DNA of 64,000 nt from Chromobacterium subtsugae. GTDB lineage: Bacteria; Pseudomonadota; Gammaproteobacteria; Burkholderiales; Chromobacteriaceae. The notes beneath the pieces were generated by a model, which saw only the letters and a program-made list of their open reading frames with translations, did not search any database and was not told the DNA's origin. Every line of letters begins with the position of its first letter. Position 1 is the first letter of the stretch. The position numbers and the translations under genes are program-made. The DNA lies in NCBI RefSeq assembly GCF_001676875.1, contig NZ_JYKA01000006.1:124001-188000 (forward strand). The letters run 5' to 3'. This document shows positions 1 through 9,185 of the stretch, piece by piece.

Positions 1-547
1 GGGAGTAGGCGACGAAGGCGAAGTCGGCGCCGCCGACTTCGGCGAATTGCATGGTTTGGCCGATATTGTCGCCGGTCAGCAGCTTGGCTTTCACCGCCGC
101 CTCCAGCTTCAGCGCCGCCAGCGTTTCCATCGCGGCGCGGCCGTAGGGAGCGGTGGCGGGATTGGCCACCGCCAGCTTGTTGAACTTGCCCTGGCGCAGA
201 GCGGCTTCGCCGGCGTCGTCGCGTTTTTTGCTCCACAGCGCCAACTGGCCGTAGGCGTAGGTGAACTGGCTGGCGGGCTGGCCGACGCCGGCGCGGACCA
301 GTTCGGTCGGACGCTCGTCGTCGGCGGACAGGAATACGTCGAACGGCGCGCCCTGGCGGATCTGCGCGGCCAGCTTGCCGGATGCGCCGGCGCTGGCTTT
401 GATCTCATGCCCGGTGGCGGCCTTGAAGGCGGCGGCGATTTTGTCCAGCGTTTGCTGGAAATTGCTGGCCACCGCCACATTGACGGTGTCGGCGAGGGCC
501 AGCGGAGACAGGCAGAGGCAAAGCAGGGCAAGACGCAGGCGGGGCAT
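1..547 (-). CDS. modA: Molybdate ABC transporter substrate-binding protein ModA (3' end outside window)
   Basis: The reverse strand encodes an open frame from an ATG at 547 that runs off the window start after about 182 codons. It begins with a signal peptide (MPRLRLALLCLCLSPLALA) ending near residue 19. The mature start DTVNVAVASNF is followed by ASGKLAAQI, GAPFDVFLSADD and NPATAPYGRAAMETL, the hallmark motifs of ModA, the periplasmic protein that captures molybdate for the ModBC importer. A GGAG-type ribosome-binding site lies just upstream. modB and modC would be expected further along the reverse strand outside the window. The identity is clear from motif order although the C-terminus is missing. 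Confidence 0.93.
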   Translation of the reverse strand, partial: MPRLRLALLCLCLSPLALADTVNVAVASNFQQTLDKIAAAFKAATGHEIKASAGASGKLAAQIRQGAPFDVFLSADDERPTELVRAGVGQPASQFTYAYGQLALWSKKRDDAGEAALRQGKFNKLAVANPATAPYGRAAMETLAALKLEAAVKAKLLTGDNIGQTMQFAEVGGADFAFVAYS

Positions 548-601
548 GGCGGCGCTCCGGAGGGGTGAGGTGGCCGTCATTATGCAGCCAAAATCGCCAT
601 C

Positions 602-1240
602 CTAGCCAGCTGCCAGCGGCGCCTGCTCGACTTGCAGCACTTGCTGCCAATTGCAGGCCAGCAGATCCGGCCAGCCTTTGCCGGCGGCCGCGGCCTGGCC
701 GGCGCGGCCGCCGCGCAGATTGACGCCGCCGCCCAGCAGCCTGCCGTCGCCGGCGTCCTCCAGCTGCACGATGCTGGACACCTGCTCTAGATACGGGGCG
801 ATGCCGCGTGTCAGCGGCGCGCGGTCATCGGACTGGCGCGCCGCCGGCAGGCTGCCGATCTCGCCCTGGAAACTGCGCAAAGCCAGGCGCAGCCTGGCCA
901 CACGCGGGCCGGCCTCCTCCGCCAGCGGCAGCGCCGGCATCCAGGCGCGCAACAGCGCCTGCAGCCGCAGATTCATGCTGTTGCCCAGCGCGGTGGACAC
1001 CAGTTGCCAGCGGCCGTCGCGGCGCTGGTCAAGCAGCCATAGCGGCTCGAGCAGCACCGCCTGGTAGGAGGCGAGCGACTGCGGCGAGCCGGCGTAGACG
1101 AACTGGTGGCTCTGGCTGCCCTGGCACAAGGCCTGCGGCGGCAGCGGGTCGGCGCCGGCCAGGGCGCCTGGGGTTCGCGCCACCCGGCACAGCTCGCTCC
1201 AGGCGACCAGCGCGCAGCCAAAATTGAAGAAAGGTTTCAT
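602..1240 (-). CDS. Hypothetical protein, possibly DUF3313-like
   Basis: This 212-residue frame starts at MKPFFNFGCALVAW. In-frame starts further upstream, at 1297 and 1444, would intrude on the mltG promoter region and have no better ribosome-binding site. The N-terminus is hydrophobic but lacks a clean lipobox. A middle segment (SYQAVLLEPLWLL, then LRLQALLRAWM) resembles the DUF3313 family of envelope proteins. I am not sure of that match, and no catalytic motif is visible. It lies upstream of modA on the same strand with a 54-base gap and could be co-transcribed with it, but nothing ties it to molybdate transport. Confidence 0.55.
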   Translation of the reverse strand: MKPFFNFGCALVAWSELCRVARTPGALAGADPLPPQALCQGSQSHQFVYAGSPQSLASYQAVLLEPLWLLDQRRDGRWQLVSTALGNSMNLRLQALLRAWMPALPLAEEAGPRVARLRLALRSFQGEIGSLPAARQSDDRAPLTRGIAPYLEQVSSIVQLEDAGDGRLLGGGVNLRGGRAGQAAAAGKGWPDLLACNWQQVLQVEQAPLAAG

Positions 1241-1390
1241 CGCCGTCCGTAGCGTGGATGAGTTGGGTCCGCAAGGGCGGATTGCATACCGAAACATAAG
1301 GTAAAAGCGCGCTGTCCGCAGTTGATGTGGGACAAACTCTCCGGCTGAAGGACAGTCTGACCTGTCATGTCGTACAGGACGGCTTGCTGG

Positions 1391-1396
1391 TATGAT
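1391..1396 (+). promoter_or_regulatory. Likely -10 element for the mltG operon
   Basis: TATGAT (5/6 to the sigma-70 consensus), 54 bases before the mltG start, inside the divergent gap 1241-1449. No convincing -35 element sits 16-18 bases upstream, so this may be an activator-dependent or extended -10 promoter. The rest of the gap shows only a short inverted repeat, CCTGT/ACAGG, around 1360-1378. Confidence 0.35.
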
Positions 1397-1449
1397 TCCG
1401 CCTTTGCCGCCCGAGCGGCTATAGATACCGAATTCTCGACGCATTCAAG

Positions 1450-2439
1450 ATGAAAAAACTATCCGGCTTTCTGTTGATTGTCCTGCTGTGCGCGGCGGGC
1501 TGGCTGGCCTGGGCCGCGCTGCTGCCGGTCGCGCTGCCCGAAGGCGGCTACAAGCTGCTGGTGGGCCCGAACCGCACGATGAAGCAGATCGCCCGCACGC
1601 TGGAACAGGACGGCGCCATCCGCAACCGCCAGCTGATGACGGCGTTGGCGCGGCTGTCCGGCGCCGACCGCAAGGTCAAGGCCGGCCTGTACCGCTTCCA
1701 GGGTCCGCAGAGCATGCTGGACGTGCTGCAGCGGCTGGTGCAGGGCCATCCGGACGAAGCCAGCGTCACCGCGATAGAGGGCTGGACCTTCCGCCAGCTG
1801 CGCCAGGCGCTGGACCGCAACCCCGACGTGCAGCACGAGGCGAAGCCGCTGAGCGACGCCGAGGTGATGGCGCAGCTGGGCATGCCCGGCGCCAGTCCCG
1901 AGGGGCTGTTCTTCCCCAGCACCTATCTGTTCACGCCGGGCGCGTCCGACCTCGACATCTACCGCCAGGCCTTCAATGTGATGCAGCAGCAATTGAACGC
2001 GGCCTGGGCGGCGCGCAAGGCCGACTTGCCCTACCGCACGCCGTATGAGCTGCTGACCATGGCCAGCCTGATCGAGAAGGAAACCTCCAGCGACGCCGAC
2101 CGCGGCATGGTGGCCTCGGTGTTCGTCAACCGGCTGAAGAAGGGCATGCGGCTGCAGACCGACCCGTCGGTGATCTACGGCATGGGCGCCAGCTACCAGG
2201 GCAATATCGGCAAGGCCGACTTGCGGCGCGATACGCCGTACAATACCTATACCCGCGCCGGCCTGACGCCGACGCCGATTTCGCTGCCGGGCAAGGCGGC
2301 GCTGTACGCCGCCGCCCAGCCGGCCGAGTCGGACGCGCTGTATTTCGTCGCCCGCGGCGACGGCAGCTCGCAATTTTCCAGCACCCTGGAGCAACACAAC
2401 CAGGCGGTGCGCAAATACATCCTGAAGAAAGGCCAGTAA
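1450..2439 (+). CDS. mltG: Endolytic murein transglycosylase MltG
   Basis: A 329-residue inner-membrane protein with one N-terminal membrane segment (about residues 5-25) and a periplasmic YceG domain. It cleaves nascent glycan strands in peptidoglycan and so helps set strand length. The segment ASLIEKETSSDADR carries the catalytic glutamate (about Glu209). The TDPSVIYG and DTPYNTYTRAGLTPTPI motifs are characteristic of the family, and the length fits (E. coli 340). Its stop codon overlaps the tmk start (TAATG), so the two are translationally coupled. Placement of mltG directly before tmk and holB is conserved in many proteobacteria. Confidence 0.96.
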   Translation: MKKLSGFLLIVLLCAAGWLAWAALLPVALPEGGYKLLVGPNRTMKQIARTLEQDGAIRNRQLMTALARLSGADRKVKAGLYRFQGPQSMLDVLQRLVQGHPDEASVTAIEGWTFRQLRQALDRNPDVQHEAKPLSDAEVMAQLGMPGASPEGLFFPSTYLFTPGASDLDIYRQAFNVMQQQLNAAWAARKADLPYRTPYELLTMASLIEKETSSDADRGMVASVFVNRLKKGMRLQTDPSVIYGMGASYQGNIGKADLRRDTPYNTYTRAGLTPTPISLPGKAALYAAAQPAESDALYFVARGDGSSQFSSTLEQHNQAVRKYILKKGQ

Positions 2440-3083
2440 TGCCTATAGAGCAGTCCGCCCGCCGCGGCCGCTTCATCACCCTGGAGGGGATAGACGGCGC
2501 CGGCAAGAGCACGCATCTGGGCTTTATCCGCGACTGGCTGGCCGGGCGCGACATCGACGCCGCGTTCAGCCGCGAGCCGGGCGGCACCCCGCTGTCCGAG
2601 AAGATACGCGAGCTGCTGCTGGCGCCGGAGACGGTGGTGTCGCTGGACGCCGAGGCGCTGCTGGCTTTCGCCGCGCGCCAGCAGCATATCGCTGAGGTGA
2701 TCGAACCGGCGCTGGCAGCCGGCCGCTGGCTGGTGTCCGACCGCTTCACTGACTCCACCTACGCGTTCCAGGGCGGCGGCCGCGGCATTCCCTTCGAGCG
2801 CATCCGCGTGCTGGAAGACTGGGTGCAGCGGGGCCTGCAGCCGGACTTGACCTTGTTGTTCGACCTGCCGCTGGAAGTGGCGGCGCAGCGGATGTCGGGC
2901 ACGCGCCAGCTGGACCGTTTCGAGCAGGAGGCCGCCGGCTTCCACCAGCGCGTGCGCGACGCCTATCTGGCGCGCGCGGCGGCGGAGCCGGGCCGCTTCG
3001 CCGTGCTGGACTCCAGCCGCGGCATCGCCGAGATCCAGGCCGACATCGCGCTGCATCTGCAGCGCCTGCTGGAGCGCGGCTGA
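2439..3083 (+). CDS. tmk: Thymidylate kinase
   Basis: This 214-residue cytosolic kinase phosphorylates dTMP to dTDP with ATP, a required step for DNA precursors. It has the P-loop GIDGAGKS at residues 17-24, the DRFTDSTYAFQGGGRG substrate/DR motif near residue 100 and an EQEAAGFHQRVRDAY lid region. Start and stop overlap both neighbours (TAATG with mltG, TGATG with holB), indicating tight operon coupling. Confidence 0.97.
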   Translation: MPIEQSARRGRFITLEGIDGAGKSTHLGFIRDWLAGRDIDAAFSREPGGTPLSEKIRELLLAPETVVSLDAEALLAFAARQQHIAEVIEPALAAGRWLVSDRFTDSTYAFQGGGRGIPFERIRVLEDWVQRGLQPDLTLLFDLPLEVAAQRMSGTRQLDRFEQEAAGFHQRVRDAYLARAAAEPGRFAVLDSSRGIAEIQADIALHLQRLLERG

Positions 3084-4087
3084 TGTTGTACCCGTGGCAG
3101 AACCATGACTGGCGGCGGCTGAACGCCGAGCGGCAACGGATGCCCGGCGCCTGGCTGTTCACCGGCGGCGCCGGCATCGGCAAGCTGGCTTTCGCCCGCC
3201 ACCTGGCGCAGTCGCTGCTGTGCGAGGCGCCGCAAGCGGAGCATCAGCCCTGCGGCCAGTGCCAGGGCTGCCGCTGGTTCGCCAGCGGCACCCATCCCGA
3301 CTTCCGCCTGCTGTCGCCGTTCGCCGACGAAGAGGAAGAGGGCAAGGAAGCCAAGGCGGTGCGCAAGCTGCCGCAGATCAAGATCGAGGCGGTGCGCGAC
3401 GTCATCGACTTCGCCCACCTGTCCGCCCACCGCGCCGGCCGCCGGGTGATCCTGGTGGAGCCGGCCGAAAACCTGAACCCGGCCGCGGCCAACGCCTTGC
3501 TGAAAATCCTGGAGGAGCCGCCGGAAGCGGTGCTGTTCCTGCTGGTGTCGCACGCGCAGCAGCGCCTGCTGCCGACCATCCGCAGCCGCTGCCGCCAGTT
3601 CGCGCTGACCCGGCCGGGCGCGGCCGCCGCGCTGGCCTGGCTGCGGGAGCAGGGCGTGGCCAACGCCGAGATCGAGTTGGCGCACAATGGCGGCGCGCCG
3701 CTGTTCGACCACGATCCGGAGCTGGCCGCGCTGCGCGGCCAGTTCGTCAAGGCGCTGGGCCAGCCCAGCTTCGCCGGCATGCTGCAGCTGGCGGAACTGG
3801 CCGACAAGAACAAGCAGCTGTCGCTGCTGCAGCCGCTGAACTGGCTGCAGAAGTGGCTGCACGACCTGGCGGCGCTGTGCCTCGCCGGGCGGGTCCGCTA
3901 TTATCCAGATCAGGAACGCGCGCTGTCGGCGCTGGCGCCGCGCTGCGACCTGGCGCAGCTGATGGCCTGCCAGCAGGCGTTGGCGGCGCTGGCGCCGTTC
4001 TCGCAACATACCTTGAACATCCGCCTGCAGCTGGAGGCGGTCTTGATGGACTACCTGAAGATTTTCGCCGGCGCCAAGCCCGCTTGA
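3083..4087 (+). CDS. holB: DNA polymerase III subunit delta' (HolB)
   Basis: A 334-residue AAA+ clamp-loader subunit that helps place the sliding clamp on DNA. The N-terminus has a P-loop-like GGAGIGKLAFA lacking the canonical Ser/Thr, as expected because delta' does not hydrolyse ATP. A four-cysteine zinc module follows (CEAPQAEHQPCGQCQGC, residues about 49-65). The segment NALLKILEEPPEAVLFLLV and the IRSRCRQF sensor are highly diagnostic. The start overlaps the tmk stop (TGATG). Confidence 0.96.
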   Translation: MLYPWQNHDWRRLNAERQRMPGAWLFTGGAGIGKLAFARHLAQSLLCEAPQAEHQPCGQCQGCRWFASGTHPDFRLLSPFADEEEEGKEAKAVRKLPQIKIEAVRDVIDFAHLSAHRAGRRVILVEPAENLNPAAANALLKILEEPPEAVLFLLVSHAQQRLLPTIRSRCRQFALTRPGAAAALAWLREQGVANAEIELAHNGGAPLFDHDPELAALRGQFVKALGQPSFAGMLQLAELADKNKQLSLLQPLNWLQKWLHDLAALCLAGRVRYYPDQERALSALAPRCDLAQLMACQQALAALAPFSQHTLNIRLQLEAVLMDYLKIFAGAKPA

Positions 4088-4108
4088 GCGCGCAGAGGGG
4101 ACATTTGC

Positions 4109-4486
4109 ATGGATGCCGCCAACACCAGGCCGGACCTGAACAATCCCAACCGCCCCGGCGTGCTGTCGCTGCACATCAAGGAGCGCAGCGCGCTGTTTGC
4201 CGCCTACATGCCCTTCGTCCGCAACGGCGGCATCTTCATTCCCACCAACAAGGAAATGCAGCTGGGCGAGGAAGTGTTCCTGCTGCTGACGCTGATGGAA
4301 GACCCGCAGCGCATCGCGGTGCAGGCCAAGGTGGTGTGGATCACGCCGGGCGGCGCCAACAACAGCCGCGTGCAAGGCGTCGGCGTCGAGTTCGTTTCCG
4401 GCGAGGCGGGCAAGCAGGCCAAGGACAAGATAGAGGCGCTGTTGGGCGGGGTGCTCAACTCCAGCCGCCCCACCCACACCATGTAG
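4109..4486 (+). CDS. pilZ: PilZ-domain protein, type IV pilus assembly PilZ
   Basis: This 125-residue protein consists of one PilZ domain. Its position immediately after holB and before a tatD-like gene matches the location of the founding PilZ of type IV pilus biogenesis in other gamma/betaproteobacteria. The N-terminal RxxxR c-di-GMP motif of canonical PilZ domains is not evident; the orthologous pilus PilZ is known not to bind c-di-GMP. The motif FIPTNKEMQLGEEVFLLLTL is typical. It probably acts with PilB/FimX-type partners at the inner-membrane pilus machine. Confidence 0.88.
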   Translation: MDAANTRPDLNNPNRPGVLSLHIKERSALFAAYMPFVRNGGIFIPTNKEMQLGEEVFLLLTLMEDPQRIAVQAKVVWITPGGANNSRVQGVGVEFVSGEAGKQAKDKIEALLGGVLNSSRPTHTM

Positions 4487-4564
4487 CCGGCGCGCGGCTG
4501 AAGCGCCGGCCGCCGCCGTGGTATGCTTGCGCGGTTACTGTCAGAGTTTTGCGGCCGCCCCATC

Positions 4565-5335
4565 ATGCTTATCGATTCCCACTGCCACATCAATTTTCCC
4601 GACCTGGCCGCCCGCCTGCCCGAGGTGCTGGGCAATATGCGCGAGAACCGGGTCACGCACGCGCTGGTGATAGGCGTCAGCCGGCCCAAGTATCCGCAGG
4701 TGCTGGCGCTGGCCGAGGCGCACGCCAATCTTTACGCCACTGTCGGCGTGCACCCTGACGACCCCGAGGCGGAGGAGTACAGCGAGGACGAGTTGGTCGA
4801 GCTGGCCGGCCATCCGCGCGTGGTCGGCATAGGCGAAACCGGCCTCGACTACCACTGGTGCAAGGGCGACCTGGCCTGGCAGCACCAGCGCTTTCGCACC
4901 CATATCCGCGCCGCCCGGCGCGTGAATCTGCCGCTGGTGATCCATACCCGCGAGTCGGCCGCCGACACCATCCGCATCATGCAGGAAGAGCATGCCGAGC
5001 AATGCGGCGGCGTGATGCACTGCTTCACCGAAACCTGGGAAGTGGCCGAGGCGGCGCTGGCGCTGGGCTTCTACATCTCCTTCTCCGGCGTGGTGACCTT
5101 CAAGAACGCCAAGCAGGTGCAGGAAGTGGCGCAGAAAGTGCCGCTGGAGCGGATGCTGATCGAAACCGATTCGCCGTACCTGGCGCCGGTGCCGCACCGC
5201 GGCAAGCAGAACGAGCCGGCCTACGTCCGCCATGTGGCGGAATTCATCGCCGAGCTGCGCGGTGTGCCGGTGGAGCAGGTGGCGGCCGCCACCACGGAAA
5301 ACTTCTTCCGCCTGTTCGCCAAGGCGGAACGCTGA
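4565..5335 (+). CDS. TatD-family metal-dependent hydrolase (DNase-like)
   Basis: A 256-residue TIM-barrel hydrolase of the TatD/YcfH family. The chosen start gives MLIDSHCHINF, placing the HxH metal ligands at residues 6 and 8, as in the family. Further markers are GETGLDYHW, VIHTRESAADT, MHCFTETWEVAEAAL and IETDSPYLAP, which supply the remaining metal ligands. An upstream start at 4523 would add 14 untypical residues. The family comprises divalent-metal 3'-5' exonucleases or DNases, and the YcfH branch near holB is poorly characterised. It follows pilZ in the same operon. Confidence 0.9.
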   Translation: MLIDSHCHINFPDLAARLPEVLGNMRENRVTHALVIGVSRPKYPQVLALAEAHANLYATVGVHPDDPEAEEYSEDELVELAGHPRVVGIGETGLDYHWCKGDLAWQHQRFRTHIRAARRVNLPLVIHTRESAADTIRIMQEEHAEQCGGVMHCFTETWEVAEAALALGFYISFSGVVTFKNAKQVQEVAQKVPLERMLIETDSPYLAPVPHRGKQNEPAYVRHVAEFIAELRGVPVEQVAAATTENFFRLFAKAER

Positions 5336-5347
5336 GGGAGAGCCGGA

Positions 5348-5737
5348 ATGCATTTGCGCCATTTCGCCGCGGGCATGCTGATCGGGCTGGCTTCGCTGGC
5401 CGCGGCGGCCAATTGCGTCAATCTGGGCGGCCGCAGCTTCTGCGCGCCGCCCGGCGGCCAGGCGGTGCTGCACCAGGGCAACGCCTATTGCGGCGCCGGC
5501 GCCTGCGTGGCCGACGAATTCGGCAACCTGTTCTGCTCGCCGTACCCCGGCGGCGGCGCCATCCGCGCCGGCGGCGCTTTCTACGCCGGCCCGGGCATGT
5601 GCCTGCTGGGGCCGGACGGCTCGCCGCGTTGCGCCGCGCGCCCAGGCGGCAGCTGCCAGGTGGCCGCCGACGGGCAGATACAATGCGACGGCGGCACGGT
5701 GGCGGCGCCGGCGGTGCGCCCGCTGTTGTGCCAATGA
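5348..5737 (+). CDS. Small exported cysteine-rich protein with internal repeats, function unknown
   Basis: This 129-residue protein has a signal peptide (cleavage likely near AAA-N at residue 21-22) and ten cysteines in the mature part. About three degenerate repeats can be read, with the pattern CGxGxC, then a D/G-rich turn, then C followed by PGG; for example GNAYCGAGACVADEFGN and GPGMCLLGPDGSPRC. The repeats suggest a small disulphide-bonded periplasmic or secreted module. A GGAG-type ribosome-binding site precedes the ATG, and the gene sits 12 bases after the TatD gene and 16 before the next, so it is probably co-transcribed. I do not recognise a named family. Confidence 0.75.
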   Translation: MHLRHFAAGMLIGLASLAAAANCVNLGGRSFCAPPGGQAVLHQGNAYCGAGACVADEFGNLFCSPYPGGGAIRAGGAFYAGPGMCLLGPDGSPRCAARPGGSCQVAADGQIQCDGGTVAAPAVRPLLCQ

Positions 5738-5753
5738 TTGTGCAAGGAGCGCC

Positions 5754-6530
5754 GTGAATACGTTAGAAGTCACCATCCTGGGCTGCGGCTCCAGTTCCGG
5801 CACGCCGGCGATAGGCTGCCGCTGCGCCACCTGCCTGTCCGACGAGCCGCGCAACCAGCGCACTCGCGCCAGCGCCTATGTCCGCGTCGGCGAGCTGGGT
5901 TTCTTGATCGACACCGGACCGGATCTGCGCCAGCAGGCGCTGCGCGAGGGTTTGTCGCGGCTGGACGCGGTGCTGTACACCCATCCCCATGCCGACCACC
6001 TGAACGGCATCGACGATCTGCGCGCCTTCTGCTACTTGAAGCAGGGGCCGATCTCGCTGTACGGCAACGATTTCACCATGTCCAACATCCGCGAGCGCTT
6101 CGGCTATGCGCTGCAGGCGCCGTCGAAGATGTGGGACAAGCCGGTGCTGCTGCCGGAAACGGTGCATGGCCCGTTCGAGCACCAGGGCGTCAAGTTGACG
6201 CCCATCCCGCTGCGGCACGGCAGCTGGCCTTGCCTGGGCTGGCGCATCGGCAATATGGCTTGGCTGACCGATCTGTCCGACATCCCGGAGAGCAGCCTGC
6301 CCTTGTTGCAGGGGCTGGAGCTGCTGTTCCTGGATTGCCTGAACCACGACCCCTACCCGTCGCATCTGGGGGTGGGGCAGGCATTCGACTGGGCGGCGAG
6401 GATAGGCGCCCGCCGCACGGTGCTGATCCACATGACTCACCGGCTGGAATACCATGCGCTGGGCGCGCTGTGCCCGCCGGGCGTCGAGGTGGGGTTCGAT
6501 GGCTGGCAGGCGAAGCTGGCTATGGGATGA
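5754..6530 (+). CDS. MBL-fold metallohydrolase, PhnP-like phosphodiesterase
   Basis: A 258-residue metallo-beta-lactamase-fold enzyme starting at a GTG that follows an AAGGAG ribosome-binding site. The metal motif THPHADH (His77, His79, Asp81, His82) and later histidines (THRLEYH) form a two-metal site. Near the N-terminus GCRCATC supplies three cysteines (22, 24, 27), matching the structural zinc site of PhnP, the cyclic-ribose phosphate phosphodiesterase. No C-P lyase genes are nearby, so the physiological substrate here is uncertain. Last gene of the forward operon; a terminator follows. Confidence 0.88.
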   Translation: MNTLEVTILGCGSSSGTPAIGCRCATCLSDEPRNQRTRASAYVRVGELGFLIDTGPDLRQQALREGLSRLDAVLYTHPHADHLNGIDDLRAFCYLKQGPISLYGNDFTMSNIRERFGYALQAPSKMWDKPVLLPETVHGPFEHQGVKLTPIPLRHGSWPCLGWRIGNMAWLTDLSDIPESSLPLLQGLELLFLDCLNHDPYPSHLGVGQAFDWAARIGARRTVLIHMTHRLEYHALGALCPPGVEVGFDGWQAKLAMG

Positions 6531-6562
6531 TGCCTGTCATCTTAATAATAATGATGAATATC

Positions 6563-6586
6563 AATAGCTTGCGATAGCTATTTTTT
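6563..6586 (+). terminator. Intrinsic terminator after the PhnP-like gene
   Basis: Inverted repeat AATAGCT/AGCTATT with a 6-base loop followed by four further T's. It overlaps the last codons of creA on the opposite strand, so the two convergent genes share the sequence. Confidence 0.7.
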
Positions 6587-7045
6587 CAGCGGAATTTTCT
6601 GATCCAGCACCGCCACCGCGCTGATGGCGTTGTCCGGGCTGCCGTCCACCAGCTTGTCGGAATAGGTGAGATAGGTCAGCACATTGCGTTTGGCGTCGAC
6701 GATGCGCACCACCCGCACGTGCTTGAACACGAAGGACGCGCTCTCCTTGAACACCTGTTCCTGCGGCGGCAGCGGCCGGCCGAAGCGGATCTGTCCCACC
6801 TGGCGGCAGGCGACGGAAAAGCGCGACGGATCCTTGGCCAGCCCGATCGCGCCCTTGTAGCCGCCGGTCTTGGCGCGCGACACATAGCAGGCCACGCCTT
6901 GCACCGCCGGATCGTCGAAGGCTTCCACCACCACCTTGTCGTTGGGGCTGAGCAGCTTGAAGGTGGTGGAGACTTCGCCGATTTCCTCGGCGCGGGCGAA
7001 CGGGGCGGCCAGCAGGCAGGCCAGCAGCAGCGCGGTTTTCTTCAT
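6578..7045 (-). CDS. creA: CreA family periplasmic protein
   Basis: This 155-residue exported protein has a signal peptide (MKKTALLLACLLAAPFARA) and then EEIGEVSTTFKLLSPNDKVVVEAFDDP and VACYVSRAKTGG, the core of the CreA family. A conserved cysteine pair (in VACYVS and VACRQ) probably forms a disulphide. The molecular role of CreA is not established; in E. coli it is linked by position to the CreBC regulators, which are absent here. It has its own likely promoter in the gap after the chorismate mutase gene. Confidence 0.92.
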   Translation of the reverse strand: MKKTALLLACLLAAPFARAEEIGEVSTTFKLLSPNDKVVVEAFDDPAVQGVACYVSRAKTGGYKGAIGLAKDPSRFSVACRQVGQIRFGRPLPPQEQVFKESASFVFKHVRVVRIVDAKRNVLTYLTYSDKLVDGSPDNAISAVAVLDQKIPLKK

Positions 7046-7100
7046 CGCGGTTTCCTTGGGGGAGCAAAGAGGCCGCCATCAAGACGGCCATGATGCCGGA

Positions 7101-7129
7101 ATTGTAGGGAAGCCGGCCGCGCCGCTCAA
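7101..7129 (-). promoter_or_regulatory. Sigma-70-type promoter for creA
   Basis: On the reverse strand TTGAGC (-35, 7124-7129) and TACAAT (-10, 7101-7106) are separated by 17 bases. The -35 element overlaps the stop codon of the upstream chorismate mutase gene, giving creA expression independent of the trpS operon. Confidence 0.6.
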
Positions 7130-7434
7130 TCGCTGTTTGCGAACCGCTGCCGGTAGGCTTGCAGCTCGTCGGCGACGAAATGGGTGATCATGGCGCGATA
7201 GATCGCCGCCGTCAGCGCCGCGTCGGCGCCCATTTCGCCCGCCAGCCGCTCCACCCGCCGCATCACCTGATCCACCCGTTTGCCGCCTTCCACTTCGGCG
7301 CGGCTTTCCTTGAAGCGCGCCGCCTGGCGCACGTAGATGCCGCGCTCGGCGATCAGCGCCACCAGCTCGCGGTCGATGCGGTCGATCTGCCCGCGTACTT
7401 CGTCCAGGCTCTGGCATTGATAGAGATGTTCCAT
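7126..7434 (-). CDS. Chorismate mutase of the AroQ/PchB-like type
   Basis: A 102-residue all-helical AroQ-fold protein. The segments LDEVRGQIDRIDRELVALI and AARFKESRAEV carry the conserved Arg and Lys that bind the chorismate carboxylates. The spacing resembles the monofunctional PchB-like branch (chorismate mutase or isochorismate pyruvate lyase). The position usually occupied by the C-terminal catalytic Gln appears to be Glu (ADELQ), so activity should be checked. No siderophore genes are adjacent. The ATG is 14 bases after the trpS stop with a GGAG ribosome-binding site, so it is probably the second gene of the attenuator-controlled trpS operon. Confidence 0.85.
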   Translation of the reverse strand: MEHLYQCQSLDEVRGQIDRIDRELVALIAERGIYVRQAARFKESRAEVEGGKRVDQVMRRVERLAGEMGADAALTAAIYRAMITHFVADELQAYRQRFANSD

Positions 7435-7448
7435 ATTCCCGCTCCGGC

Positions 7449-8652
<1,204 letters not shown>

Positions 8653-8658
8653 GGTTTC

Positions 8659-8688
8659 ATCAAACCATGCGGCAGGGCAGGGCGTCAA
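8659..8688 (-). promoter_or_regulatory. Candidate promoter of the trpS leader
   Basis: TTGACG (-35, 8683-8688) and TTTGAT (-10, 8659-8664) with an 18-base spacer on the reverse strand. The -35 element overlaps the stop codon of the upstream small gene. The -10 lies within a 20-base palindrome (8650-8669) that also covers the leader ATG. Confidence 0.5.
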
Positions 8689-8984
8689 GCCTGGGTTTGC
8701 AGCAGGAAGCCGGCTTGCGGCAGATCCTTGCCGTAGGCGCGGGCGGCGGAGCGTTGCCGCGCCGGGCGCGCGGGCGGCCGCGCGGGATGGTCGACGGGGC
8801 CGCCGGCTAGGGTGAACGGCGATGCGCCGTGCGGGGGGTTTTGCAGCACGGTGCGGAACAGCATCTCGGCGAATTCGTGCTGCTGTTCCGATGTGAGTTG
8901 CCGACCCGCCTGCACGCCGGCCAGCTGCTGCGGCCAGCGGCGCGCGGCGGCGATGGGGGGCAGATTGAAATCGGGGATGTTCAT
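8685..8984 (-). CDS. Hypothetical 99-residue protein, Pro/Arg/Ala-rich C-terminus
   Basis: A short frame starting at MNIPDFNLPPIAAARRW. The N-terminal half includes a helical stretch (LTSEQQHEFAEMLFRTVLQN). The C-terminal half is low-complexity (PVDHPARPPARPARQRSAAR), suggesting disorder. No family is recognised. A longer frame reaches 9074 but its first 30 residues come from AT-rich upstream DNA and look non-coding. The ribosome-binding site is weak. The upstream 200 bases are much more AT-rich than the surroundings, which may indicate a promoter bound by a nucleoid protein or local transfer. Confidence 0.45.
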   Translation of the reverse strand: MNIPDFNLPPIAAARRWPQQLAGVQAGRQLTSEQQHEFAEMLFRTVLQNPPHGASPFTLAGGPVDHPARPPARPARQRSAARAYGKDLPQAGFLLQTQA

Positions 8985-9185
8985 CGGTGGTTCTCGCAGA
9001 CGTGGCTCTTGTTGTTTTTGAAAGCGAGTGGTTTTTATTGTTCCTGTCTTAATAAAAAATTTACAAATAAACAAAGAGATAGAGTTTTATTGCTGATTTT
9101 GTCATTGGCATATCAAGGCGCGGGGCTTGTCGGCGCGCGGATTCCCCGCAACCATGGCGGCGATGGCGAAAAGAGATCAATCAAG

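Noticed and set aside
1297-1444. N-terminal extension of the 602-1240 gene
   Set aside because: The added residues look non-coding and would overlap the mltG promoter region; no ribosome-binding site supports the upstream starts.
6541-6565. AT-rich repeats (AATAATAATGATGAATATC) resembling a Fur box
   Set aside because: It lies between two convergent gene ends rather than at a promoter, and the match to the Fur consensus is partial.
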